Position numbers and translations under genes: made by a program
From: Acholeplasmataceae bacterium UBA5769
GTDB lineage: Bacteria; Bacillota_I; Bacilli_A; Acholeplasmatales; Acholeplasmataceae
NCBI GenBank assembly: GCA_002418725.1
Contig: DIER01000019.1
Span: forward strand, 2,504 to 66,503
Direction: 5' to 3'
DNA length: 64,000 nt
In this document: positions 34,728 through 43,028 of the stretch, piece by piece
Layout: each line of letters starts with the position of its first letter
Numbering within the stretch: position 1 is the stretch's first letter
Notes under the pieces: model-generated
Told to the model about the DNA's origin: nothing
The model's input: the letters and a program-made list of their open reading frames with translations, nothing else
Databases searched by the model: none

Positions 34728-35303
34728 TTAACTTGAAGATGAAATCATCTCCAAGAAGTACTCATGAACGGTCGTATCAGCCGTCAATTCTGGATGGAAT
34801 GCGGTTGCAAGCATCTTTTTTTCTCTCGCTGCAACCCATCTACCATCTACGGTTGATAAGATATCAACACCTTCATCTACAGATACGATGTAAGGTGCAC
34901 GTATAAAGGTCATCGGAATCTCTTGACCACTAAAAAGATTTTTTGTATAAAAACTCGACAATTGTCTACCGTATGCGTTACGCGCTACCGTGATATTCAT
35001 CTCACCCAAATGGATGGTAGGATCATCGTGGATGGATGTTGCCATAAGGATCATCCCAGCACATGTACCCATGGTCGGTAGACCGTCATGGATTTTCTTT
35101 TTTAAAGGTGCTAACATCTCTAAATCACGCAACAATTTTCCCATAGCAGTGGATTCACCACCAGGTAAAACGATACCATCCATCGGTTTATCGAGATCTT
35201 TTCTTTGTCGAATCTGAAATGTCTTGACACCAAGTTTTTCAAACATGGCTTGATGTTCAACAAATGCGCCTTGTAGAGCTAAGATGCCAATCGTTAACAT
35301 CAT
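34728..35303 (-). CDS. pdxT: PLP synthase glutaminase subunit
   Basis: A 191-residue class I glutamine amidotransferase that supplies ammonia to PdxS. ILALQGAFVEH, LPGGESTAMGKLL, the nucleophile Cys in GTCAGMIL, and the catalytic HPE in AFHPEL are visible. The start overlaps the pdxS stop by four bases; a second ATG follows immediately. Confidence 0.96.
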   Translation of the reverse strand: MMLTIGILALQGAFVEHQAMFEKLGVKTFQIRQRKDLDKPMDGIVLPGGESTAMGKLLRDLEMLAPLKKKIHDGLPTMGTCAGMILMATSIHDDPTIHLGEMNITVARNAYGRQLSSFYTKNLFSGQEIPMTFIRAPYIVSVDEGVDILSTVDGRWVAAREKKMLATAFHPELTADTTVHEYFLEMISSSS

Positions 35304-36178
35304 TTACCTCTTTCAGCCATTAAAAGTTCGATTTCTTGTTCGTTAATACCAACCATCGCTTCGCCAAGGTCTTCTGAGATTTCTGCTAATACTTTAGGGT
35401 CTTGATAGTTTGTGACTGCTTTGACAATCGCCTCTGCGCGCTTTTTAGGATTGCCTGACTTAAAGATACCGGAACCTACGAAAACACCTTCAGCACCGAG
35501 CTGCATCATGAGTGCTGCATCGGCTGGTGTTGCAATGCCACCAGCTGCAAAATTGACAACAGGGAGTTTTCCGTGTTCATGGACATATTGAACCAAATCC
35601 ATGGAAACACCAAGTTCTTTTTGTAAAACGTAAAGTTCATCTTTACGGAGTGATTGTATGCGTCTGATTTCTTTTTGAATTTCTCTCATATGACGCACAG
35701 CTTGAATGACATCACCTGTACCGGGTTCACCTTTCGTGCGTATCATCGAGGCGCCTTCAGCAATACGTCTTAAGGCTTCACCTAGATTTTTTGCACCACA
35801 AACAAAAGGTACGTTGAATGTTGTTTTATCAATATGATGTAAATCATCAGCAGGGGATAAAACTTCACTTTCATCAATATAATCAATCTCGATGGCTTCT
35901 AAAATTTGTGCCTCAACGAAATGGCCGATTCGCACCTTCGCCATGACAGGAATTGAGACTGCCTGTTGAATTTCTCTAATCATTTTAGGGTCGCTCATCC
36001 GCGATACACCACCTGCAGCTCTTATATCTGCAGGAATACGCTCAAGTGCCATGACGGCAACCGCACCTGCAGCCTCTGCAATTTTTGCTTGTTCAGGGTT
36101 TGAAACATCCATGATCACGCCACCCTTAAGCATTTGGGCGAGTTCTTTATTTAAAAGATAACGTTCATTTGTTAACAT
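35300..36178 (-). CDS. pdxS: Pyridoxal 5'-phosphate synthase subunit
   Basis: A 292-residue TIM-barrel that makes PLP from ribose 5-phosphate, glyceraldehyde 3-phosphate and ammonia. GGVIMDV, VMALERIPADIRAAGGVSRM, PVMAKVRIGHFVEAQ, DESEVLSPAD and GGIATPADAALMMQLGAEGVFVGSGIF are all present, with the catalytic lysines. ATG 36178 follows GGAAGTG; the in-frame ATG at 36211 precedes the -10 region. Divergent from its MocR regulator. It gives this reduced genome de novo vitamin B6 synthesis. Confidence 0.96.
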   Translation of the reverse strand: MLTNERYLLNKELAQMLKGGVIMDVSNPEQAKIAEAAGAVAVMALERIPADIRAAGGVSRMSDPKMIREIQQAVSIPVMAKVRIGHFVEAQILEAIEIDYIDESEVLSPADDLHHIDKTTFNVPFVCGAKNLGEALRRIAEGASMIRTKGEPGTGDVIQAVRHMREIQKEIRRIQSLRKDELYVLQKELGVSMDLVQYVHEHGKLPVVNFAAGGIATPADAALMMQLGAEGVFVGSGIFKSGNPKKRAEAIVKAVTNYQDPKVLAEISEDLGEAMVGINEQEIELLMAERGK

Positions 36179-36224
36179 ATTTGCACTTCCTTGTCTATAT
36201 TCTAGTTTCATTGTATAATATAAA

Positions 36225-36269
36225 CTGGTATAGATGAATATTCAGATTACAAAAATATGAACATACCAG
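36225..36269. promoter_or_regulatory. Candidate PdxR operator in the pdxS-pdxR divergent region
   Basis: An inverted pair CTGGTAT (36225-36231) and ATACCAG (36263-36269), 31 bases apart, lies between the divergent start codons. A TATTAT/TACAAT-like -10 for pdxS lies at about 36210-36220 on the minus strand. MocR-type regulators usually bind spaced repeats in such regions; this match is inferred. Confidence 0.4.
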
Positions 36270-36278
36270 ATGGTGTCT

Positions 36279-37643
36279 ATGAGAAAACCTATTTATGTCG
36301 ATATTTACGAACAATTTAAAAGACTTATCATGGAAGGTTCTTATGCTGAACATTCAAAGCTCCCATCGAAAAGAAAACTCGCTTCAACACTGAAAGTGAG
36401 TCCTTTAACCGTTGAAGCTGCTTATCAACAACTGATTGCTGAAGGATATGTATATGCACTCGAGAAAAAGGGTTATTTTGTATCGAAACATGTTGAAATG
36501 ATTTTGAGTGAACCCAAAGATGAAGATCATTTCATATATCCTAAAGAAGAAAAACAGGATTACCTTTATCGATTTGACACCAATGTTGTCGATACGACGT
36601 TATTTCCTAATGCGACATGGGCAAAACTATCCAGAGAAGTGATTTCAGAAAGTCACCATGAAATGCTGAACATGACACCACCCCAAGGTCTTTATGAACT
36701 ACGCATGGAGATTGCGAAGTATTTAGACCTTTATCGTGGCATGCACGTTTCACCAGATCGTATCATTATTGGTTCCGGGAGCACATCACTCATCAGTATG
36801 ATCGTTGAAATATTAGGTAGACATCAATCTTATGCACTCGAAAAACCAGGATTTACAAAAATCGAACAATTACTTACTGCAAACGATGTGAACATTGTTC
36901 ATGTCGCACTCGATGCTAAGGGTCTATCTGTAGAACGCTTAAAAGAACAAAGGGTTGATGTCTGCCACGTCACACCATCGCATCAATACCCAACCGGTAT
37001 TGTGATGCCGATTTCAAGACGCATTGAACTTTTAAACTGGGCTATGGAAAAACATGCCTATATTATCGAAGATGATTATGACAGTGAGTTTAGATATCAA
37101 GGAAAACCTATTCCAGCACTGCAAGGTCTTGATCAAAATGATCGTGTCATTTATATGAATACATTTACGAAAAGTCTTGCGCCATCTTTTCGTATGAGCT
37201 ACATGGTGTTACCTAAGCATTTGATGAGTAGATACCAGCACATGTCTTCATACCATGGGTGTACAGTTCCAACTTTTGAACAGTATGTACTTTATAAATT
37301 CATGCAAGGTGGTTTCTTTGAAAGACATATCAATCGGATGCGTAATGATTACCGTGAAAAACTTGAAATGGTGCGATTATTGATTAAAAATGTATCGTGG
37401 TTAAAACTACATGGTGATGAAGCAGGTCTTCATTTCATGCTTGAAATCACACGTGATGTCGCTATTGAGCAGATCTATGAAGTTTTAGAGAAACACCATA
37501 TTGCAGTAAAGACTTATGCGAAAGAAGATTTGAGTCAAATCTATCAACATCACTGCTTACTTATCGGATATTCAGGGATACCTAAGGCGAATATCACATC
37601 ACATTTTAAAGCGATTATTCGTGCGCTACAAGAGATTAAATAA
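36279..37643 (+). CDS. pdxR: MocR/GabR-type transcriptional regulator, probable PdxR
   Basis: About 454 residues. An N-terminal GntR-type winged helix (KLPSKRKLASTLKVSPLTVEAAYQQL) is joined to a fold-type I aminotransferase domain. That domain has a PLP-binding Lys in TFTKSLAPSFRM and the DDYDSEF and TPSHQYPTG motifs. MocR proteins sense PLP; those divergent from pdxST activate it when PLP is scarce. ATG 36279 gives the usual MRKPIYVDIYEQF; an ATG at 36270 is possible. The terminator starts at its stop. Confidence 0.9.
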   Translation: MRKPIYVDIYEQFKRLIMEGSYAEHSKLPSKRKLASTLKVSPLTVEAAYQQLIAEGYVYALEKKGYFVSKHVEMILSEPKDEDHFIYPKEEKQDYLYRFDTNVVDTTLFPNATWAKLSREVISESHHEMLNMTPPQGLYELRMEIAKYLDLYRGMHVSPDRIIIGSGSTSLISMIVEILGRHQSYALEKPGFTKIEQLLTANDVNIVHVALDAKGLSVERLKEQRVDVCHVTPSHQYPTGIVMPISRRIELLNWAMEKHAYIIEDDYDSEFRYQGKPIPALQGLDQNDRVIYMNTFTKSLAPSFRMSYMVLPKHLMSRYQHMSSYHGCTVPTFEQYVLYKFMQGGFFERHINRMRNDYREKLEMVRLLIKNVSWLKLHGDEAGLHFMLEITRDVAIEQIYEVLEKHHIAVKTYAKEDLSQIYQHHCLLIGYSGIPKANITSHFKAIIRALQEIK

Positions 37644-37667
37644 AAAACTGGTCGCCCAGTTTTTTTG
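37644..37667 (+). terminator. Terminator of pdxR
   Basis: AAAACTGG-TCGC-CCAGTTTT plus T, immediately after the TAA. Confidence 0.9.
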
Positions 37668-37668
37668 T

Positions 37669-37917
37669 TTAATGTAGTGCCTTGTTTTTCAGATGTGAGA
37701 ATTTTCGTTTCATCCGTTTTAACGTAAATCCAAATTTCTCGGTTAACGAACGTTTCAGTCCTTTAAAGAGATCACTCAATAAAATCCATATCAAGTATCC
37801 GATGATGGCGAAATGAATGACATGAACCAGTGGTGCTTCAAGTCTTAGGTAGGTGTCTTGATCGAAGATATACATGATGATTAAGCCTATCAAGGCTAAG
37901 TTTATAAGTGTTTTCAT
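37669..37917 (-). CDS. Unrecognised small membrane protein, last gene of the kinase operon
   Basis: An 82-residue protein with two hydrophobic helices (LINLALIGLIIMYIF and VIHFAIIGYLIWILL) and a strongly basic C-terminal tail (many Lys and Arg, FTLKRMKRKFSHLKNK). No family is recognised. It overlaps the preceding gene by four bases and is in the same tightly coupled operon as the vWA, PP2C and kinase genes. A cytoplasmic basic tail could meet the kinase or lipid; that is inference only. Confidence 0.7.
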   Translation of the reverse strand: MKTLINLALIGLIIMYIFDQDTYLRLEAPLVHVIHFAIIGYLIWILLSDLFKGLKRSLTEKFGFTLKRMKRKFSHLKNKALH

Positions 37918-38108
37918 AGGAACAAGAACCCCAAGATCGAGAAGATGATGACATAAACCACATTAAACCGCATGGTTTTTTTGATGTGTAGTTTAATTTC
38001 TTGAGGAATCTGTAGTTTTTGTTTCTTACGGATAACTAAAACAACGATCCATAGCATGTTAAAACATAACCATAGGGCACTAAGTCCGAATAAGATCCAA
38101 CTGATCAT
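37914..38108 (-). CDS. Unrecognised 64-residue membrane protein in the kinase operon
   Basis: Two transmembrane helices (ISWILFGLSALWLCFNMLWIVVLVI and VVYVIIFSILGFLFL) are separated by a basic loop (RKKQKLQIPQEIKLHIKKTMR). It overlaps the kinase stop by four bases and the next gene by four bases. That tight coupling supports it as a real gene despite its size. Function unknown. Confidence 0.7.
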   Translation of the reverse strand: MISWILFGLSALWLCFNMLWIVVLVIRKKQKLQIPQEIKLHIKKTMRFNVVYVIIFSILGFLFL

Positions 38109-40708
38109 GGTGTCATCCCTCCAAAGATGCGCTCATAAAGTGATAACAACCACTCAAGTGCGCTTAAGATACCTCTTTCAATGTCTTCAAAATGAATCCA
38201 TTGTTTAATCACTTCTAATTTTTCTGAAAATTGAATCAAACTTAGGAAATCCTGGAATGATGTTAAAGGTAGGGTGTTAACCGCGTAGATTAAACCTACT
38301 AATCCAACTGAAATAAACACATAGTTTAATAAACGATTGATCAGTAGAAAATTAAACGTAAAGCCTTTTTTATGCTCTTTCGCAAATTGTCTCATCTCGT
38401 CATGCGTGTGTTTATCTGATTTAAAACAATAAGGACACGCAATTAAATGTTTTGGATAATCGTGATATTCTGAAACCCGACATTTGGTGAGTCTGTAAGA
38501 TAATTTTGTTAAAGTGAAATGCCATTCACGCGGCGAAGGACGTTTGATGAAAGCTAAGTCTTTGATTTGAAGTGCACGTCTCATCACCTTTTGATAAAAC
38601 ATAGGGAAAAGTTCGATGGGTTTTCCTTTTTCGTCAATCTCGACACCAGGCATGGTTTTCTTGTGAATAAAGATGTTGTTTTCCACAAAATAACTGATGG
38701 GTTTTTGGGCAAGTTTATGCGTTGCTTTGTAGGGATGAGTATCTTGTAAAAGTGTATGAATGATGACGCCTAAATGGAAACGAATCGTTTCTTTACTCTT
38801 GGGGCTATAGGTGATGTCAAGTGGGATTTCCTCTTTGACTTCTTGAGCGATATCTTGAACTTCGATGGGTGCGTGTGATTTTTCAAATTCGAAAGAAAAC
38901 TTGGGCGTTTCCGTTTCAAAGTTTAAGGGTTTTTCTTCTTGAGGTTTCTTTTTCGCTTCAATCTTTTTTTCTAAAGGTGAACGAATAAGTTCAAGATCAC
39001 GTTTTCTTGCTTCCTCAAGAAGTCTTTTTTTCTCTTGTTCTATTTTTGCTTTTTCATCTTCAAGTTTCTTTAAATAGGCTTGATAGCGCTGCATCGCGTA
39101 ATATTCTTGAGGTAAATATTCTTCACGCTGAAAAGACATCGGTAGATAAGTACCATCGGGACTACCGATTAAGACGATATCTGGAATATAAGGCTTAAGG
39201 TCACTATCGATATAAATCTCAGAGAGCTCAACTGCAATCTCATGTTTTTCGAGTGTTTTGAACATGGATGCGATATGTTTTGCAATCACGACTTTCGCTT
39301 TTTCTGTGATTTTTAGTTTTCCTATTTTATTACCTTTAAGAAGTGTATTTAAACGGTACAAGTGTGGTACGTATGGCATGATATAGCCTATGGTTACACC
39401 GTTTTTTTGAATGAGTGCTTTCGGATAAGGGAAATATTTCTTAAGAGAAGATGGCATAGATGAGCGGTAAATTGCTTCAACTCGTTCTCTTAATTGGTAT
39501 TTATCTATCAGTTTTGGATCGAAAAAATACGCGAGCGCCTTTCCTTTTTTAAGCGTATAAGATTTTCCGAGAATGGTTTCATCGTAAACATCGTTTTCAT
39601 CGACAACCACAGGTTTATGATCTGTATCATAAGTGATAAACTTTCTTGAGATCGATTTAAAATAATCTGCCAGATAATCATAATCTTTGGTTTGTTCTCT
39701 CGCACAAATCGGGCACTTTTGAAAATGATTTGGATAAAAATGGGTTTTATCTTTTTTACATTTTTTCAAAGAATCTTTTAAGACACGAAGTTCTTTGACC
39801 CACTCTTCAGTGGAAGGACGATCGGTATCGCTTAAGGCATGTTTTTGAAAAGATCGATTAAAAAGTTCTTGAATGTTTTTAGGTAAGAACGTGTAGGGCA
39901 TCGCATTTTTGGGTGGAATAATGTTGTTTGATGGGTAATTGTAAGGAAAAATTTCTTTTTCCATCGTGTAGTTGATGGCATTACCGTCAAAACCTAACAC
40001 ACCCTTGATACGTGCCGAAAAGGGATGCACACCAAACATCAAAATCTGGAAAATCAGGATAGCTAAACCATAGTTATCGTGATTTGGAATACGTTTGATT
40101 TCTTGAGTAAATTTCTTTTTCGCTTCAATCACTTCAGGTGCGGTGTAGTCTGGTGTAAAGACTTTGCAGTGAAAGAGTTTATTTGCAGATGAAAATTGGA
40201 AGGAATCGGTGTCGACGACACCAATTTCAAAGCCAGGATAAACAAAGAAGTCACTCGTATTGATATCACCAATAATCGTATCGTTTTGATGTAGGAAACC
40301 CATCACTTTGGCGAGATTGATGGCGATAACCACACGATCATAATAGGTGATATTGGGAAATTTAGCTTTTTGTAAACCTGGGGTAATAACATGTGATAAC
40401 TGATTTTTGGCTTGAACACGCTTCATGAGATAACCAGCAAAGCGTTTAAATTCATCATAGACCACATAACTTGGCCAAGCGATAATGGTTAAGCCGTTAT
40501 AATCAAGTAATCCAGGTTTTTTACCCACCATGGCTTTAATCTTTTGTTCAATTTCAGGCATGCGCTCTAGCGCACGTTCGCTATAAATCTTCACTAAGAT
40601 ATTAGGATTTTTAGCAAGCTTAAAGACGGAACCTTCACCACCACTTCCGATGGGCTTTGTATCATCGATTAAGATTTTGGATCCATCTTCAAGAAAATAT
40701 TTTTTCAT
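38105..40708 (-). CDS. Membrane-anchored Ser/Thr kinase with tandem kinase-pseudokinase modules and zinc knuckles
   Basis: An 867-residue YegI/TerY-P-like kinase. Module 1: glycine loop GSGGEGSVF (21-29), Lys40, catalytic GDIN (Asp148, Asn150), DTD (Asp166, Asp168), C-lobe, then a knuckle C317-x5-H323-x4-H328-x3-C332-x2-C335. Module 2 (about 345-762) repeats this fold. LMKRVQ/IMPYVP, NYGLAILIFQILMFGVHPF/RFHLGVIIHTLLQDTHPY and DRPSTEEWVKELRVL/KRPSPREWHFTLTKL align, and the knuckle has identical spacing (C743, H749, H754, C758, C761). Its catalytic positions are lost (Asp148 to Glu494, Asp166 to Gly515), so it should be a pseudokinase. A charged coiled coil (540-590) is inserted in it. One TM helix lies near 787-811. 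It is coupled to PP2C and vWA genes. Confidence 0.85.
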   Translation of the reverse strand: MKKYFLEDGSKILIDDTKPIGSGGEGSVFKLAKNPNILVKIYSERALERMPEIEQKIKAMVGKKPGLLDYNGLTIIAWPSYVVYDEFKRFAGYLMKRVQAKNQLSHVITPGLQKAKFPNITYYDRVVIAINLAKVMGFLHQNDTIIGDINTSDFFVYPGFEIGVVDTDSFQFSSANKLFHCKVFTPDYTAPEVIEAKKKFTQEIKRIPNHDNYGLAILIFQILMFGVHPFSARIKGVLGFDGNAINYTMEKEIFPYNYPSNNIIPPKNAMPYTFLPKNIQELFNRSFQKHALSDTDRPSTEEWVKELRVLKDSLKKCKKDKTHFYPNHFQKCPICAREQTKDYDYLADYFKSISRKFITYDTDHKPVVVDENDVYDETILGKSYTLKKGKALAYFFDPKLIDKYQLRERVEAIYRSSMPSSLKKYFPYPKALIQKNGVTIGYIMPYVPHLYRLNTLLKGNKIGKLKITEKAKVVIAKHIASMFKTLEKHEIAVELSEIYIDSDLKPYIPDIVLIGSPDGTYLPMSFQREEYLPQEYYAMQRYQAYLKKLEDEKAKIEQEKKRLLEEARKRDLELIRSPLEKKIEAKKKPQEEKPLNFETETPKFSFEFEKSHAPIEVQDIAQEVKEEIPLDITYSPKSKETIRFHLGVIIHTLLQDTHPYKATHKLAQKPISYFVENNIFIHKKTMPGVEIDEKGKPIELFPMFYQKVMRRALQIKDLAFIKRPSPREWHFTLTKLSYRLTKCRVSEYHDYPKHLIACPYCFKSDKHTHDEMRQFAKEHKKGFTFNFLLINRLLNYVFISVGLVGLIYAVNTLPLTSFQDFLSLIQFSEKLEVIKQWIHFEDIERGILSALEWLLSLYERIFGGMTP

Positions 40709-41457
40709 ACATCCTCAGCATAGATAAACAGCAATGTTTTATCATCGTCTGTTTTTTTATTGATACGTTCTGAATTTAAAAACCTTGTTAATGCAGCTTC
40801 CACATCTTTTTGATGAAACTTTGGGTTTTGAAACGCTTGGAAGAAGGGGTCATAAAAGAGATGACTCACCTGTTTGTCTTTTGCAGAAATACTAAGCCCT
40901 TCGATGCCATCGGTCATTAACGCAACCATGGGATAATACCCTTCAATTTTTTCATAGATGCCATTTTCAATCGACTGCAGGTCACAGACACTAAAGGTTG
41001 CGTTGGCGTACTCACCGCGTTGTTGTTCTACCAAAACATGATAGTTATCACCAAGTTTTCCAATGGCTGAACAATCTCCTACTTGACCATAAAATTGTCT
41101 TTTTCCAAGGGTGACGAACACTAGAAGTGTCGCATTTAAGTCCTTGACTTTAAGCTCTCTTTCGGAAGATGCCATCAATAGTTGATCGTGAACTTCAACG
41201 AATCCTTCTTTGATCAACATCAGGACATCTTCATCATCAAGCTTCGGATCGAGGTGGGTTTCGAGAAAGTTGACGATGAAAGAAGAAGCGACATCGCTTC
41301 CAATTTCTGCAGCTTTCGCACTTCCCATCCCATCGGATACGCAAGCAATGTAACCCCAGTTATCTGGTAATATACGGTAACGGTGCGCATCGTGGCACGG
41401 TGTTTCTGATTGGACATGAGATGTGCCAACAACGGACGCACCAAACAGTTTAATCAC
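40705..41457 (-). CDS. PP2C-family protein phosphatase of the vWA-kinase triad
   Basis: A 250-residue metal-dependent Ser/Thr phosphatase. Metal ligands are in CVSDGMGSAKAAEIGS (Asp42), VGDCSAIG, LMTDGIEG and the final DDDKTLLFIY. It starts with ASVVGTSHVQSETPCHDAH, typical of the PP2C subgroup paired with vWA and YegI-like kinases. It would reverse the phosphorylation done by the downstream kinase. It starts two bases after the vWA gene stop and overlaps the kinase start by four bases. Confidence 0.88.
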   Translation of the reverse strand: MIKLFGASVVGTSHVQSETPCHDAHRYRILPDNWGYIACVSDGMGSAKAAEIGSDVASSFIVNFLETHLDPKLDDEDVLMLIKEGFVEVHDQLLMASSERELKVKDLNATLLVFVTLGKRQFYGQVGDCSAIGKLGDNYHVLVEQQRGEYANATFSVCDLQSIENGIYEKIEGYYPMVALMTDGIEGLSISAKDKQVSHLFYDPFFQAFQNPKFHQKDVEAALTRFLNSERINKKTDDDKTLLFIYAEDV

Positions 41458-41459
41458 CT

Positions 41460-42161
41460 TTATACCTCAAATTCAAAAACGTCATCACTTGGTTTTTCAA
41501 GCTTAATGGTATCGCCTACACGGGATGAGGACACACTGGATAAGGATGAAGAAACCCATTGGAAGAGTTCTTTAAAGTTTAATCCGTTAAGTTTGAAGAC
41601 ACGGTCTCTTGAACCCGCAATTTGTCTAAGGCGTTCAATGTTCGCATTTTCAACACCAATACCAAAGAAAATCACTTTCTTTGATTGAATGGATTGTTGT
41701 AACATGCTGGATGCTTCCATCGTGTTATCGGTTGGTTCACCATCGGTAATGACAAATAACCATGGTCGGTAATAAGAGATACCTGCTGCACGATATTCAT
41801 TCTTTCGATTTTCTATGTTTCGAAGAGCTGTCACGAGTGCTTCACCCATCGGTGTCATTCCGTTGACACGAAGTTCTGGTGCTTGAGACTCAGAAACGGT
41901 CGCAAACGGTTGTAAAACAGTAACGGATTGTCCGAAGGAAATGACCGATAAATCAACACGAACACTGGCAAGATCATCATCTCTGAGTGCTGCATAAAGC
42001 GCATGAACGCCTTCGTTTAATTGGTTGATGGGATTTCCAGTCATGGAATAAGATGTGTCTAAGAGGAGAACAACAGGACATCTGGGCTCTGGGTTATCCA
42101 GTAAAGCTTCATCAACAACCTCTTTTTCAAACTCAAAATCATTTTTAAAATCGTTCATCAT
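41460..42161 (-). CDS. TerY-like von Willebrand factor A protein
   Basis: A 233-residue vWA domain. The metal-ion-dependent adhesion site is intact: D35-x-S37-x-S39 in LLDTSYSM, Thr103 in GMTPMGEAL and Asp140 in VITDGEPTD. TerY-type proteins form a triad with a PP2C and a kinase in tellurite/stress-associated loci. Here no TerD or TerC gene is near and no C-terminal zinc ribbon is seen; the tail is short and acidic. The chain may start at either of the two adjacent ATG codons; AGAGG precedes them. Confidence 0.88.
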   Translation of the reverse strand: MMNDFKNDFEFEKEVVDEALLDNPEPRCPVVLLLDTSYSMTGNPINQLNEGVHALYAALRDDDLASVRVDLSVISFGQSVTVLQPFATVSESQAPELRVNGMTPMGEALVTALRNIENRKNEYRAAGISYYRPWLFVITDGEPTDNTMEASSMLQQSIQSKKVIFFGIGVENANIERLRQIAGSRDRVFKLNGLNFKELFQWVSSSLSSVSSSRVGDTIKLEKPSDDVFEFEV

Positions 42162-42184
42162 AAAACCTCTTTTCTTTCGTTTTT

Positions 42185-42880
42185 TTATAAAATGAAAAGC
42201 AGAATCACCGCTAATAATAAAGCCCTTAAACTATATGTTGTCCGCATGTAAACCAAAAATGCCACAAACACATAAACAATCATGAGGATCATGTGGTAAA
42301 GATCAAAACCTACCGGGGTGAAGCCTAATGCAAAAGCATATAATCCTAAAATCATCATGTATCTTAATCCATAAGCAAATCCGAGTGTTAACTTCATCTT
42401 TAAGACTTGGAAGAGGTAGATCACAACTCCTGCAAGGTATAAAATCATCATCATTTGACTAAACATATAAACGATATAGGTATACACGGGAAGCTCTCTT
42501 ACGAAAAGTGCATAGTCACCTGATCCGAAGAAGTAGCCAATTAAGCCGAAGTGAAAGGGAATATTAAGGTATATACTGACCGTTTGTGTGATAAAAACAG
42601 TGAGTGCAATAAAGATAAAAACTTTAAAAAAACGTGGGTAATCTAAAACGGCATGCCTTTTACCCACGGTGTAATGAAAGAGATTTAAATTTAAAATCAA
42701 AAAAAAGATAAGTTGCAAGCCATAACGTATCAAGGGTTGATATAAGTTAGGGAAAGTTGTCCCAAAGAGCGTTTCGTTCCAATCGGTTTCATTAAAATAA
42801 AGACGCATATAAAAAATAGACCACAAGATCGCACCGATGAGGATTTTATTGACATGAGCAACCACAGGATTTTTCTGCAC
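42185..42880 (-). CDS. Unrecognised polytopic membrane protein, first gene of the kinase operon
   Basis: A 231-residue protein with about six hydrophobic helices and no soluble domain. Family not recognised. It starts with GTG at 42880 with AGGA upstream. It is the promoter-proximal gene of the unit vWA-PP2C-kinase, 23 bases ahead of the vWA gene. As the only multi-spanning protein in the operon it could be the sensor or the target of the phospho-switch; that is inference. Confidence 0.75.
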   Translation of the reverse strand: MQKNPVVAHVNKILIGAILWSIFYMRLYFNETDWNETLFGTTFPNLYQPLIRYGLQLIFFLILNLNLFHYTVGKRHAVLDYPRFFKVFIFIALTVFITQTVSIYLNIPFHFGLIGYFFGSGDYALFVRELPVYTYIVYMFSQMMMILYLAGVVIYLFQVLKMKLTLGFAYGLRYMMILGLYAFALGFTPVGFDLYHMILMIVYVFVAFLVYMRTTYSLRALLLAVILLFIL

Positions 42881-42911
42881 GGCATTTTCCTACACATTCT
42901 ATTTTGCCCAT

Positions 42912-42920
42912 ATTATATCA
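42912..42920 (-). promoter_or_regulatory. Extended -10 promoter of the membrane-vWA-PP2C-kinase operon
   Basis: On the minus strand TGATATAAT, 31 bases upstream of the GTG start. No clear -35. Confidence 0.65.
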
Positions 42921-42980
42921 TATTCTCTAGAAGAGAAATGTTGATTAAAGTTGACTTTATCTCAAATCTATCTGATGAGG

Positions 42981-43009
42981 TTGAGAGCGCTTAAGCTTTC
43001 CTGTATAAT
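42981..43009 (+). promoter_or_regulatory. Promoter of the RNA methyltransferase gene
   Basis: TTGAGA (42981-42986), a 17-base spacer and TATAAT (43004-43009). It lies inside the upstream extension of the reading frame, which shows that the real start codon is downstream of 43010. Confidence 0.8.
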
Positions 43010-43028
43010 GGAATGCGTGAGGGATATG

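Noticed and set aside
41460..42161. Complete tellurite-resistance (Ter) island
   Set aside because: Only the vWA-PP2C-kinase triad is present; no TerC, TerD or TerZ genes are in the surrounding 60 kb.
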